Positions 11,971 through 21,064 of a stretch of DNA of 64,000 nt are shown piece after piece. The stretch's first letter is position 1, and each line of letters opens with the position of its first letter. Where the stretch lies: contig WNNJ02000347.1 of the NCBI GenBank assembly GCA_012934845.2, positions 154,816-218,815 on the forward strand, read 5' to 3'. The translations under genes were made by a program, and so were the position numbers. The stretch is from Pomphorhynchus laevis. Lineage: Eukaryota > Acanthocephala > Palaeacanthocephala > Echinorhynchida > Pomphorhynchidae. Below the pieces are notes generated by a model, which ran no database searches, was not told where the DNA came from, and saw only the letters and a list, made by a program, of their open reading frames with translations.

Positions 11971-12040
11971 GCAGCCGAAACGGCGTGTGATAGTTCATCT
12001 TACTGACGATGGCTGCCGGCTATCACATGACCGTCTAGGA
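11971..12040 (+). ncRNA. hammerhead-type ribozyme, permuted strand order (copy 2)
   Basis: Same layout as copy 1, shifted by 357 bp, but the catalytic strand is CTGACGA, which fits the hammerhead consensus CUGANGA exactly. Helix II is GCAGCC/GGCTGC with one extra U after CUGACGA; helix III is ACGG/CCGT plus GTGTGATAG/CTATCACAT; helix I is TCTTA/TAGGA; the cleavage triplet is GTC ending at 12035. Confidence 0.65.
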
Positions 12041-12220
12041 GTGCCGAGAGTTTGCAGGCTGAAGAATATGCTCGATTCGAAACCCTCCCTAAAGATACGG
12101 AAAGAATTGCTATTCGCAATCTCGAGCAATACCGATTCAAACGAAACTCTTAAGAATACATAGAAAGAATTGATCCACTGTTTAAGAGTGTGTTAAGGTG
12201 CCTATAGATGATTATAGAAG

Positions 12221-12269
12221 TCACGGTACTGATGAGATCCGTTAGAGCGAAACGCGTATACTGTTGTGA
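12221..12269 (+). ncRNA. compact hammerhead ribozyme, 458-bp repeat copy 1
   Basis: Ordinary strand order. Helix I 5' side TCAC-GGTA, then CTGATGA (12229-12235), helix II GATC/GAGC with a CGTTA loop and one mismatch, GAAA (12249-12252), a helix III of only ACGCGT, cleavage triplet GTA ending at 12258, then TACT...GTGA as helix I 3' side. ACGCGT is self-complementary, as in minimal hammerheads that work as dimers. Confidence 0.75.
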
Positions 12270-12678
12270 AGTTTGTCGTCACACATAGGATGACTGGGCA
12301 TACGTAGCGACTTTGAATAATGCTAGAATAATCCGGTTATATTTCTTAGTCTGATGAAGATATATAGAATGCTGCCTGGTGTTTATGCCTATTCACGAAG
12401 AAAACAGTGAAATATTTATGAGTACACCAGTGAGTGTCCCAAAGCAGGTGTAACAAATTATATTTTATATATTTGCACACTTTTAAGTGTCCCCGTTAAA
12501 CAGCATTTCTATTAAAAAGAATTTAGTGCCTGATGCATGGTTAAACTTTAATAGTCACTGCCATGCACAGAGCTTATGCTAAATTCCCTCCGATGATTCA
12601 GATTAAGGGTAGTTCTGTTTTTCGAGCTTTAAACACTGTTTAAGCGTGTGTTAAGGTGCCTATAGATGATTATAGAAG

Positions 12679-12727
12679 TCACGGTACTGATGAGCTCCGT
12701 TAGAGCGAAACGCGTATACCGCTGTGA
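12679..12727 (+). ncRNA. compact hammerhead ribozyme, 458-bp repeat copy 2
   Basis: Same fold as at 12221 with a perfect helix II, GCTC/GAGC. CTGATGA is at 12687-12693, GAAA follows the stem, then ACGCGT and GTA with cleavage expected after 12716. Helix I pairs GGTA with TACC and TCAC with GTGA around a GCT bulge. This looks like the best-preserved compact copy; the core is canonical at every position I can check. Confidence 0.85.
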
Positions 12728-13006
12728 AGTTTGTCGTCACACATAGGATGACTGGGCATACGTAGCTACTCTGAATATTGCTAGAATAATCCGGTTCAAT
12801 TTCTTAGTCTGATGAGAATATATAGAATGCTGCCTGGTGTTTATGCCTCTTCATGAGGAAAACATAGTGATATATATATTGGTAGTGCGAAAAATCGCTT
12901 GTAACTGTAGTCCAGGAGCCTAAACAGTCTACTATTGATTTTAAATCCATATGAGTTGCTAAAAAACTGGACTTCGATCATCAGCTCCATCAGTCTAATG
13001 TATCAC

Positions 13007-13076
13007 TCCAAGACGCCCCAAACCACCCAGCAGTCATCGTCAGTCGGATGAAGTGGTTAGGGTGCGTTTCGACTGC
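13007..13076 (-). ncRNA. hammerhead-type ribozyme, permuted strand order, minus strand
   Basis: Read on the minus strand: helix II GCAGTC/GACTGC, GAAA (13070-13067), helix III ACGC/GCGT extended by CCCTAACCAC/GTGGTTTGGG (one mismatch), CTGACGA (13043-13037), one extra U, helix I TCCGA/TTGGA and cleavage triplet GTC. The order of strands equals that in the 357-bp unit, and the UUCA linker is shared, but almost every stem base differs while pairing is kept. It is a diverged relative in opposite orientation, outside any recognised tandem array. Confidence 0.65.
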
Positions 13077-13530
13077 TTTTGTGATAACTAAAAAGACACC
13101 AGCAATTCCTCACAATACTAAACAAAACTCAGGTGCATAATGCGTTTTTACTGGCTTGTTGCGTGTGTGGACCTTCTACCTTCTAGTTATCCTTTATATG
13201 CACAAATGCGTATCCGTTGGTTACGAGGGCACTGAATTTCTCAAAGGATGTGGCCACAATGCCACAGCCGTTTAGGGTGTATGGAATTGGATATCATGAA
13301 GGAAGGATTCTGTAGCTGGTTTTCAATGCGAAAGTCACCTTGTGTGACTGAGACACCTTTCATTACATAAATAAGCATCCATCAAAGGATCACCAGCCCG
13401 ATTTCAATCGATCTTCATGATCTCATACGATACAATCTATAATAAGCATGCCAGAGAGCATCTCGGACAATGCAGTTTCTGGAGATCATGATGGAAGGTT
13501 TTATATACTGTGTGAAATCTGGTAATCCTG

Positions 13531-13602
13531 GATTCGTAGCCTAGCAGTCAAGAGCGCAAGCCAAGTACGGAGAGCGACAGCTCGAATCTTGGATAAGTCA
13601 AA
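13531..13602 (+). promoter_or_regulatory. tRNA-like Pol III promoter (A and B boxes), one per 440-bp unit
   Basis: TAGCCTAGCAGTCAAGAGC (from 13537) fits the tRNA A box TRGCNNAGYNGG, and AGCTCGAATCT (13580-13590) fits the B box GGTTCGANNCC. The spacing of about 43 bp is normal for tRNA-derived promoters. The tRNA-like body cannot fold into a full cloverleaf, so it is a SINE head rather than a tRNA gene. The same sequence recurs at 13971, 14411, 14851, 15291, 15731, 16171, 16611 and 17051. Units at 16171 and 16611 share several changes here. Confidence 0.75.
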
Positions 13603-13628
13603 TTTCAAAAGGCGAAGAGTTGGTAGTC

Positions 13629-13719
13629 AGCTTTCTGATGAGCCCGGGGCTACCAACATGTGGCAAAAAGCGGGCGAAACGAAGACGGCTGTGGCAATGT
13701 GGCCGTTAGTAGTCAAGGT
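13629..13719 (+). ncRNA. hammerhead ribozyme, 440-bp unit copy 1
   Basis: Ordinary strand order. Helix I 5' side GCTTT, CTGATGA (13635-13641), helix II GCCCG/CGGGC closing a 24-nt loop, GAAA (13676-13679), and helix III beginning AC/GT. An internal loop then leads to ACGGC/GCCGT (13685-13689 with 13702-13706). The cleavage triplet GTC ends at 13714 and AAGGT forms the helix I 3' side. Self-cleavage of a transcript across the array would release 440-nt monomers. Confidence 0.85.
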
Positions 13720-14068
13720 GTATGGAATTGGATATCATGAAGGAAGGATTATGTAGCTGGTTTTCAATGCGAAAGTCACCTTGTGTGACTGAGAACTATT
13801 CATTACATAAATAAGCATCCATCAAAGGATCACCAGCCCGATTTCAATCGATCTTCATGATCTCATACGATACAATCTATAATAAGCATGCCAGAGAGCA
13901 TCTCGGACAATGCAGTTTCTGGAGATCATGATGGAAGGTTTTATATACTGTGTGAAATCTGGTAATCCTGGATTCGTAGCCTAGCAGTCAAGAGCGCAAG
14001 CCAAGTACGGAGAGCGACAGCTCGAATCTTGGATAAGTCAAATTTCAAAAGGCGAAGAGTTGGTAGTC

Positions 14069-14159
14069 AGCTTTCTGATGAGCCCGGGGCTACCAACATG
14101 TGGCAAAAAGCGGGTGAAACGAAGACGGCTGTGGCAATGTGGCCGTTAGTAGTCAGGGT
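14069..14159 (+). ncRNA. hammerhead ribozyme, 440-bp unit copy 2
   Basis: Same fold as copy 1. Core CTGATGA and GAAA are intact. The helix I 3' side is AGGGT, giving two G-U pairs. Confidence 0.8.
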
Positions 14160-14508
14160 GTATGGAATTGGATATCATGAAGGAAGGATTCTGTAGCTGG
14201 TTTTCAATGCGAAAGTCACCTTGTGTGACTGAGAACTATTCATTACATAAATAAGCATCCATCAAAGGATCACCAGCCCGATTTCAATCGATCTTCATGA
14301 TCTCATACGATACAACCTATAATAAGCATGCCAGAGAGCATCTCGGACAATGCAGTTTCTGGAGATCACGATGGAAGGTTTTATATACTGTGTGAAATCT
14401 GGTAATCCTGGATTCGTAGCCTAGCAGTCAGGAGCGCAAGCCAAGTACGGAGAGCGACAGCTCGAATCTTGGATAAGTCAAATTTCAAAAGGCGAAGAGT
14501 TGGTAGTC

Positions 14509-14599
14509 AGCTTTCTGATGAGCCCGGGGCTACCAACATGTGGCAAAAAGCGGGCGAAACGAAAACGGCTGTGGCAATGTGGCCGTTAGTAGTCAGGGT
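14509..14599 (+). ncRNA. hammerhead ribozyme, 440-bp unit copy 3
   Basis: Core intact. GAAAACGG replaces GAAGACGG in the helix III internal loop, without breaking pairing. Confidence 0.8.
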
Positions 14600-14948
14600 G
14601 TATGGAATTGGATATCATGAAGGAAGGATTCTGTAGCTGGTTTTCAATGCGAAAGTCACCTTGTGTGACTGAGAACTATTCATTACATAAATAAGCATCC
14701 ATCAAAGGATCACCAGCCCGATTTCAATCGATCTTCATGATCTCATACGATACAATCTATAATAAGCATGCCAGAGAGCATCTCGGACAATGCAGTTTCT
14801 GGAGATCATGATGGAAGGTTTTATATACTGTGTGAAATCTGGTAATCCTGGATTCGTAGCCTAGCAGTCAAGAGCGCAAGCCAAGTACGGAGAGCGACAG
14901 CTCGAATCTTGGATAAGTCAAATTTCAAAATGCGAAGAGTTGGTAGTC

Positions 14949-15039
14949 AGCTTTCTGATGAGCCCGGGGCTACCAACATGTGGCAAAAAGCGGGTGAAAC
15001 GAAGACGGCTGTGGCAATGTGGCCGTTAGTAGTCAAGGT
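14949..15039 (+). ncRNA. hammerhead ribozyme, 440-bp unit copy 4
   Basis: Core intact, with AAGGT as helix I 3' side as in copy 1. Confidence 0.8.
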
Positions 15040-15388
15040 GTATGGAATTGGATATCATGAAGGAAGGATTATGTAGCTGGTTTTCAATGCGAAAGTCACC
15101 TTGTGTGACTGAGAACTATTCATTACATAAATCAGCATCCATTAAAGAATCACCAGCCCGATTTCAATTGATCTTCATGATCTCATACGATACAACCTAT
15201 AATAAGCATGCCAGAGAGCATCTCGGACAATGCAGTTTCTGGAGATCATAATGGAAGGTTTTATATACTGTGTGAAATCTGGTAATCCTGGATTCGTAGC
15301 CTAGCAGTCAAGAGCGCAAGCCAAGTACGGAGAGCGACAGCTCAAAACTTGGATAAGTCAAATTTCAAAAGGCGAAGAGTTGGTAGTC

Positions 15389-15479
15389 AGCTTTCTGATG
15401 AGCCCGGGGCTACCAACATGTGGCAAAAAGCGGGCGAAACGAAAACGGCTGTGGCAATGTGGCCGTTAGTAGTCAGGGT
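15389..15479 (+). ncRNA. hammerhead ribozyme, 440-bp unit copy 5
   Basis: Core intact. In this unit the B box is altered (CTCAAAACTT), so the promoter may be weak while the ribozyme is preserved. Confidence 0.8.
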
Positions 15480-15828
15480 GTATGGAATTGGATATCATGA
15501 AGGAAGGATTATGTAGCTGATTTTCAATGCGAAAGTCACCTTGTGTGACTGAGAACTATTCATTACATAAATAAGCATCCATTAAAGGATCACCAGCCCG
15601 ATTTCAATCGATCTTCATGATCTCATACGATACAACCTATAATAAGCATGCCAGAGAGCATCTCGGACAATGCAGTTTCTGGAGATCACGATGGAAGGTT
15701 TTATATACTGTGTGAAATCTGGTAATCCTGGATTCGTAGCCTAGCAGTCAGGAGCGCAAGCCAAGTACGGAGAGCGACAGCTCGAATCTTGGATAAGTCA
15801 AATTTCAAAAGGCGAAGAGTTGGTAGTC

Positions 15829-15919
15829 AGCTTTCTGATGAGCCCGGGGCTACCAACATGTGGCAAAAAGCGGGTGAAACGAAGACGGCTGTGGCAATGT
15901 GGCCGTTAGTAGTCAGGGT
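15829..15919 (+). ncRNA. hammerhead ribozyme, 440-bp unit copy 6
   Basis: Core CTGATGA, GCCCG/CGGGC, GAAA and GTC are all intact. Confidence 0.8.
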
Positions 15920-16268
15920 GTATGGAATTGGATATCATTAAGGAAGGATTCTGTAGCTGGTTTTCAATGCGAAAGTCACCTTGTGTGACTGAGAACTATT
16001 CATTACATAAATAAGCATCCATCAAAGGATCACCAGCCCGATTTCAATCGATCTTCATGATCTCATACGATACAACCTATAATAAGCATGCCAGAGAGCA
16101 TCTCGGACAATGCAGTTTCTGGAGATCACGATGGAAGGTTTTATATACTGTGTGAAATCTAATAATCCAGGATTCGTAGCCTAGCAGTCAAGAACGCAAG
16201 CCAAGTACGGAGAGCGACAGCTCGAATCTTAAATAAGTCAAATTTCAAAAGGCGAAGCGTTGGTAGTC

Positions 16269-16359
16269 AGCTTTCTAATGAGCCCGGGGCTACCAACATG
16301 TGGCAAAAAGCGGGCGAAACGAAAACGGCTGTGGCAATGTGGCCGTTAGTAGTCAGGGT
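16269..16359 (+). ncRNA. hammerhead ribozyme, 440-bp unit copy 7, core mutated
   Basis: The catalytic strand reads CTAATGA. The changed G is an essential hammerhead core base, so this copy is expected to be inactive. The rest of the fold is kept. Confidence 0.75.
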
Positions 16360-16708
16360 GTATGGAATTGGATATCATGAAGGAAGGATTATGTAGCTGA
16401 TTTTCAATGCGAAAGTCACCTTGTGTGACTGAGAACTATTCATTACATAAATAAGCATCCATTAAAGGATCACCAGCCCGATTTCAATCGATCTTCATGA
16501 TCTCATACGATACAACCTATAATAAGCATGCCAGAGAGCATCTCGGACAATGCAGTTTCTGGAGATCACGATGGAAGGTTTTATATACTGTGTGAAATCT
16601 AATAATCCAGGATTCGTAGCCTAGCAGTCAAGAACGCAAGCCAAGTACGGAGAGCGACAGCTCGAATCTTAAATAAGTCAAATTTCAAAAGGCGAAGCGT
16701 TGGTAGTC

Positions 16709-16799
16709 AGCTTTCTAATGAGCCCGGGGCTACCAACATGTGGCAAAAAGCGGGCGAAACGAAAACGGCTGTGCCAATGTGGCCGTTAATAGTCAGGGT
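16709..16799 (+). ncRNA. hammerhead ribozyme, 440-bp unit copy 8, core mutated
   Basis: Carries the same CTAATGA change as copy 7, plus shared changes in the promoter, so the two units were copied from one another. Confidence 0.75.
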
Positions 16800-17148
16800 G
16801 TATGGAATTGGATATCATTAAGGAAGGATTCTGTAGCTGGTTTTCAATGCGAAAGTCACCTTGTGTGACTGAGAACTATTCATTACATAAATAAGCATTC
16901 ATCAAAGAATCACCAGCCTGATTTCAATCGATCTTCATGATCTCATGCGATACAACCTATAATAAGCATGCCAGAGAGCATCTCGGACGATGCAGTTTCT
17001 GGAGATCATGATGGAAGGTTTTATATACTGTGTGAAATCTGGTAATTATGGATTCGTAGCCTAGCAGTCAAGAGCGCAAGCCAAGTACGGAGAGCGACAG
17101 CTCGAATCTTAAATAAGTCAAATTTCAAAAGGCGAAGAGTTGGTAGTC

Positions 17149-17239
17149 AGCTTTCTGATGAGCCCGGGGCTACCAACATGTGGCAAAAAGCGGGCGAAAC
17201 GAAAACGGCTGTGCCAATGTGGCCGTTAGTAGTCAGGGT
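17149..17239 (+). ncRNA. hammerhead ribozyme, 440-bp unit copy 9
   Basis: Core CTGATGA is intact again. The helix III loop has GTGCCAATG instead of GTGGCAATG. Confidence 0.8.
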
Positions 17240-17327
17240 GTATGGAATTGGATATCATTAAGGAAGGATTCTGTAGCTGGTTTTCAATGCGAAAGTCACC
17301 TCGTGTGATCTAGCAACTATTCATTAC

Positions 17328-17420
17328 TATATACTATTATATTTATACTATATACTATATCTATATAACTATCTATATCTATATATACTTTTGTGATAGC
17401 TGTATATATATGATATAAAG
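17328..17420. repeat. TA-rich simple repeat
   Basis: Runs of TATATACTATATC-like words mark the end of the 440-bp array and the start of a LINE fragment. Confidence 0.6.
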
Positions 17421-18185
17421 ATAAAATGCCCTCTCCTTTTCTCTCTTCTTCTCGGCAACTTGTCTGTTATAGTCACTTCCGATGAGCTTCTTTCTTATTT
17501 CTTCGTGACCTCCGTCGCATTCCTAGGATGATCGAGTTCCGCTATTGTCTCGTTCTTATAAAGGTTTGATTTGCTTAATTGTTCTTAATCCTATTTTTTC
17601 CAGAATTCATTCTTGTCTTAGCTTATTAGCCAACTCTTTCAATTCTGCGCTTTTACCCTTCCAATGTATCATAAACTCTGCTGCTGGTGTTCTCTTGCGT
17701 CTTCGCCGCTTCGACAACACATCCCATAAAATTTCCGTCCTATCTTTGTCCACAATTAACCTTCATGTTGAATTTCGTTTGCATATTGTTACCTTTCGTC
17801 TTCTATTTTACCACTTTTAATCCTACTTACACCTTGCTTATCTTGATGATTCGCACTCTGCCTTCTTGGATCTGAGATCAAGTAATTCTCAACTTCACGT
17901 CCATTCGCACTCAACCAACTATGGCCTAAATCAAGATATACATTCACTCTACGTCTTATCCAACTCACAGTTCTGCCATACCTCCTTAGCGAACTACTCG
18001 ACGTTTTTTCTCGGTTTTCCCGACGTTTTGCTACATGCCATTCATATACTTCCTTCAATTTCATCAACAAATTCATTTTATATTGTATTTTGTTTCGCTA
18101 TTTGTTTTTATTTTTTTTTGTTTTACGTGGGCTTGTAAGGGCGCATAGGCGCGCATTTGTCACCGTAAATAAAATATCTATCTAT
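17420..18185 (+). mobile_element. CR1/L2-like LINE, 5'-truncated
   Basis: Broken frames hold the family's C-terminal block (FSRIHSCLSLLANSFNSALL, then INSAAGVLLRLRRFDNT). The tail is GTGGGCTTGTAAGGGCGC, then CATTTGTCACCGTAAATAAA and a short TATC repeat. It begins directly after the TA-rich end of the ribozyme array. Confidence 0.75.
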
Positions 18186-18189
18186 ATGA

Positions 18190-19290
18190 TATTTTTTCAC
18201 TTTATTAGTCGTTAACGGGAATTTGAAAGTGTGAGTATGAATTGCATTAAATGAAAATATTTAACAAAACAGAATACTAAATTTAATAAAAATTAACTAA
18301 AAGTAATAGTTTCAAAAAATATAAATCAATTGTTAGAAATCAGTACATTAGTTTCATTAATATTAGCTTATATAATTATAAAATTTAAAATAAATCTGAA
18401 TTTTATTTATTTAAAAAAGATTTATCAATTAAAATGTTCAGATTTCAAATGTTTTGTTTAAAATTAAAATTATATTATTTAAAAGAAAGCATTTTTAAAA
18501 ATGATTTCTAAATTTTCTTGTAGTATTTAAAATTAAATTATTTAAGGTAATTTAAAATTACTACTATGACTCGAATTAAATAAAAACAATTAATAAAATT
18601 AATCATTTGATGTTTTAAAAATATATTAATTTAATAATTATAAAATTTTAAACAAAACTGATTTTTTATTATATAGCAAGTTTCTTATTAACCGAAACGT
18701 GCATATCTAAAATTTCTAACTTTTAAGTATTATAAAATTCTGATATTGTTCAATAATTAATTTATATAGAAATTATATTTTAATAATTAAATATTTAAAT
18801 ACTTTGAAATTAGTGAAATAGTTTAGTGATTTTCTATTGTTGCAAGTACCTGCACTTAACTTACATAAATTTTTTATCATGAACCCTTTTATTGATTTAG
18901 TCAAAAAAGTATGACTCAATTAATTTAACAAAAATAATTTGCTTAAATATAACCCATTAATTAATTTAATCAAATGCATGACTTAATTTATTTAGTCAAA
19001 ATAATTCAATTATATATGACTCATAAATTAATATAATCCAAAACGTACGACTCGATTAATTTAAACAAAATAAATTGATTGACTATAACCTATTAAGTAA
19101 TTTAATTAAAATTACTTAATTAATTTAATCAAATTTATTTTATTTGATATTATCCTTTAATTAATTTAATTAAAAGCGTATTACTCAATCAATTTAATCA
19201 AAATAATTTGATTAAATATAACGCATTAATTAATTTAATAAAAAACATGACTTAATTAATTTATTTATTAATTTATTGACAGTTATTGCA
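18190..19290. repeat. AT-rich spacer with a degenerate minisatellite
   Basis: From about 18890 to 19265 the words ATGACTYAATTAATTTA and TATAACCCATTAATTAATTTAATC recur irregularly. The units are strongly diverged and of uneven length. No gene is seen. Confidence 0.5.
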
Positions 19291-19531
19291 GGCGTGCGAC
19301 CAGAGAGAGGAGATAACAAAGGGAGTAGAAATGCGGTCGAATACAGCAGAAAAGTCGATAAAAACAAACAGATATGACTGTTTTATTGACAGAACCGATG
19401 AACTTCACCAACTATGTATGAACCGAGCTTCCCTTACTATACCCATGAAAACTTAATGGGATTAAATTTCGCCTAACCAAATAGCACGGATTTTAAGAGC
19501 AAGCGCTTAAAAACAAGGACTCATACAGCTC

Positions 19532-19831
19532 ATGCATAGACTGATCTCTGTAGAAGAATATCTAACGATATTAAGGAATCAGGAACCCGATGCAGTGGTC
19601 CGTGCGCACCAGGATATATTCATCGAACGTAACCTGGAGGACATTGATCTTGGATTAATGCTTGGAGAGCTATTTAGACCACGACGAACGTCGTGTCTAA
19701 TACATCCTAAGGTAGCTAATATGGCCAATTTACCTCGACTACTTGAACAGTATCAGGCGCCGAAGCATATATGTGATATCTTCAGAAATGGAGTACACAT
19801 AGAAGCTGTACCGACGATTTGGCAGCGATGA
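19532..19831 (+). CDS. unrecognised 99-aa frame, possibly retroelement-derived
   Basis: An ATG-started frame of 99 codons with balanced amino-acid use, unlike the AT-driven chance frames nearby. The C-terminal part (HPKVANMANLPRLLEQYQAPKHICDIFRNGVHIEAVP) faintly recalls the stretch just before the polymerase of some LTR or tyrosine-recombinase retroelements. No catalytic motif is present and the resemblance is weak. It could also be an exon of an unknown gene. Confidence 0.25.
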   Translation: MHRLISVEEYLTILRNQEPDAVVRAHQDIFIERNLEDIDLGLMLGELFRPRRTSCLIHPKVANMANLPRLLEQYQAPKHICDIFRNGVHIEAVPTIWQR

Positions 19832-19839
19832 CACTCTAA

Positions 19840-20090
19840 GGTGAGTCCAGCACTCATAAGAGCCATACGTTATCATATTAGAAAGGCATAATAGCTCCTT
19901 TACCGAAAAGGACTAAGCCACAATTTTGTTCTCGAGTTTTCTTGATTTCCAAGAATGACTCTTATAGACTGATATACGACGGTTGAATATGGAATGGTTG
20001 TAATACACCAGATTTCTATTTACCATCTGTGTATCAGGTTATAACAAAAGAACACATTTTGTGCAAAAAATGGTATGTAAAAATATATTT
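19840..20090. other. no feature seen
   Basis: Short spacer with no supported coding or repeat signal. Confidence 0.4.
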
Positions 20091-20095
20091 TAAAT

Positions 20096-21060
20096 CTATG
20101 TTTTACCAAATACCATTATGCCTGAACGAATATTTTTGATATCCTCCTTTCCCCCTTCCTCTACCCGTTTCACCCACTTTTCCCCTGCTAATAGACAAGC
20201 TTTATGGTACAGGATTCTGTAAACGTCTCTGAAATTGACTTGTATTACTGTCTGTTTAAATACTCTAGAAATTGCCGGATGTTTATTGCCGCAGATTGTG
20301 CAAGTCGAATTATTATATCTAGAACACTTCCTTAAAATTCAGGTTCGTCCTCATTAAAGGGTTGTGATTGTTTTTAGTTATAATAATGATATTCTAAAGC
20401 TGTTGTTCCGAAGTTTTTGTTCAAACGTTTTTTGGAATCGACTTCTTTTGATGTCCATAGTTGATGTTCTGGACACTACGAATAGTAGGGACTCATCCTT
20501 CCTTGTTACAAACCTAATGTCCTTGAGAGAAAGTACTCTCTAAGTCTTTCAGACTGTCCTTGTCAAGATTAAGTTTAATGTTAGTGGTATTGATTGTTGC
20601 CGTAACTGCCTTATGTTTAATGTTGCCGACTTTACTGAAATTCTCATTAAAAAATTTGATGAATGATAGGGTATTTGTTTGTCATATACAACCTAGATTA
20701 TTATAAAAATATTTATTTTTGTTTTTTAAAGAAATCATTATCTTTCAGTTGAACACTAATTTTGATCTCGACAAGATTCATGAGCATCCTATCGGAGGAA
20801 GCTCCTTTATATTATTAGAACTCTCACTAGCCTGCGTTTCAATAAGTCCCTTCCAGTGACAGTCATCTCGTTTGCTATAAACATGAGGTTATTCGCTTTC
20901 CAATAAGAGAATAATATAAAAATCTTGAACATTGTGAATCCGTCAAAGCTCCGACTTGCTAAATTTTGTATTGAGTTTTTAAAATAAGAGTTTTTACGTT
21001 CTGGAATCCATGTGCTGTTTGATTCAAACTCAATTTTATATTTTACCAAATACGTTTTGA
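20096..21060 (-). other. patchwork of coding-like pieces on the minus strand
   Basis: Several neighbouring minus-strand stretches read like protein rather than AT-rich noise. About 21049-20807 begins VKYKIEFESNSTWIPERKNSYF. About 20690-20520 includes LSFIKFFNENFSKVGNIKHK. About 20343-20096 contains CTICGNKHPAISR followed by YHKACLLAGEKW, a possible Cys2-His-Cys metal site. Each piece ends at a stop or a GT-like site, and none begins with a supported ATG. They may be exons of an unknown gene or a decayed one. I do not recognise the protein. Confidence 0.3.
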
Positions 21061-21064
21061 TTTG

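Larger units (their letters stand above)
11310..12181 (+). repeat. 357-bp tandem repeat, about 2.4 copies
   Basis: The words GTCTAGGAGTG, GTTTGCAGGCTGAAGAATAT and CTCGATTCGAAACCCTCC recur at exactly 357-bp spacing (for example 11674 and 12031), with only a few differences per unit. A 67-codon frame repeats with the unit but looks like a by-product. CTCGATTCGAAACC resembles a Pol III B box, but no convincing A box is placed before it. Each full unit contains the strand-permuted hammerhead described at 11614-11683 and 11971-12040. The third copy runs straight into the 458-bp repeat at 12181. Confidence 0.9.
12181..12875 (+). repeat. 458-bp tandem repeat, about 1.5 copies
   Basis: The block starting TTTAAG.GTGTGTTAAGG at 12181 recurs at 12639, a spacing of 458 bp, and stays similar for about 230 bp until near 12870. 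Both copies carry a compact hammerhead ribozyme (12221-12269 and 12679-12727). The second copy is cut short. The unit follows the 357-bp array with no spacer. Confidence 0.85.
13255..17327 (+). repeat. 440-bp tandem array (about 9.3 units) of SINE-like ribozyme repeats
   Basis: The phrase GTGTATGGAATTGGATATCAT returns every 440 bp (13277, 13718, 14158, 14598, 15038, 15478, 15918, 16358, 16798, 17238), with very few differences between units. Each full unit has a tRNA-like Pol III promoter and, about 40 bp after it, a hammerhead ribozyme. The layout recalls the Smalpha repeats of schistosomes and animal retrozymes, which join a Pol III promoter or tandem repeats to a hammerhead. Units 6-7 and 8-9 share private changes (ATGTAGCTGA, ATCATTAAGG), so the array grew partly by 880-bp blocks. 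It ends in TA-rich simple sequence. Confidence 0.95.

Noticed and set aside
11237-12163. Three near-identical 67-70-codon frames repeated every 357 bp
   Set aside because: They repeat only because the DNA unit repeats, overlap the ribozyme strands, and have no protein motif.
12350-12370. TCTGATGAAGATATATAG in the 458-bp unit as a second ribozyme
   Set aside because: Followed by GAAT rather than GAAA, with no stem II.
13531-13602. Functional tRNA gene
   Set aside because: A and B boxes fit, but acceptor and anticodon stems do not pair properly.
15042-15251. 69-codon frame in one 440-bp unit
   Set aside because: It is open in one unit only; the others have stops in it. The unit is explained by promoter and ribozyme.
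13255-17327. CRISPR array
   Set aside because: Units are 440 bp and near-identical throughout, without unique spacers, and the DNA is eukaryotic.
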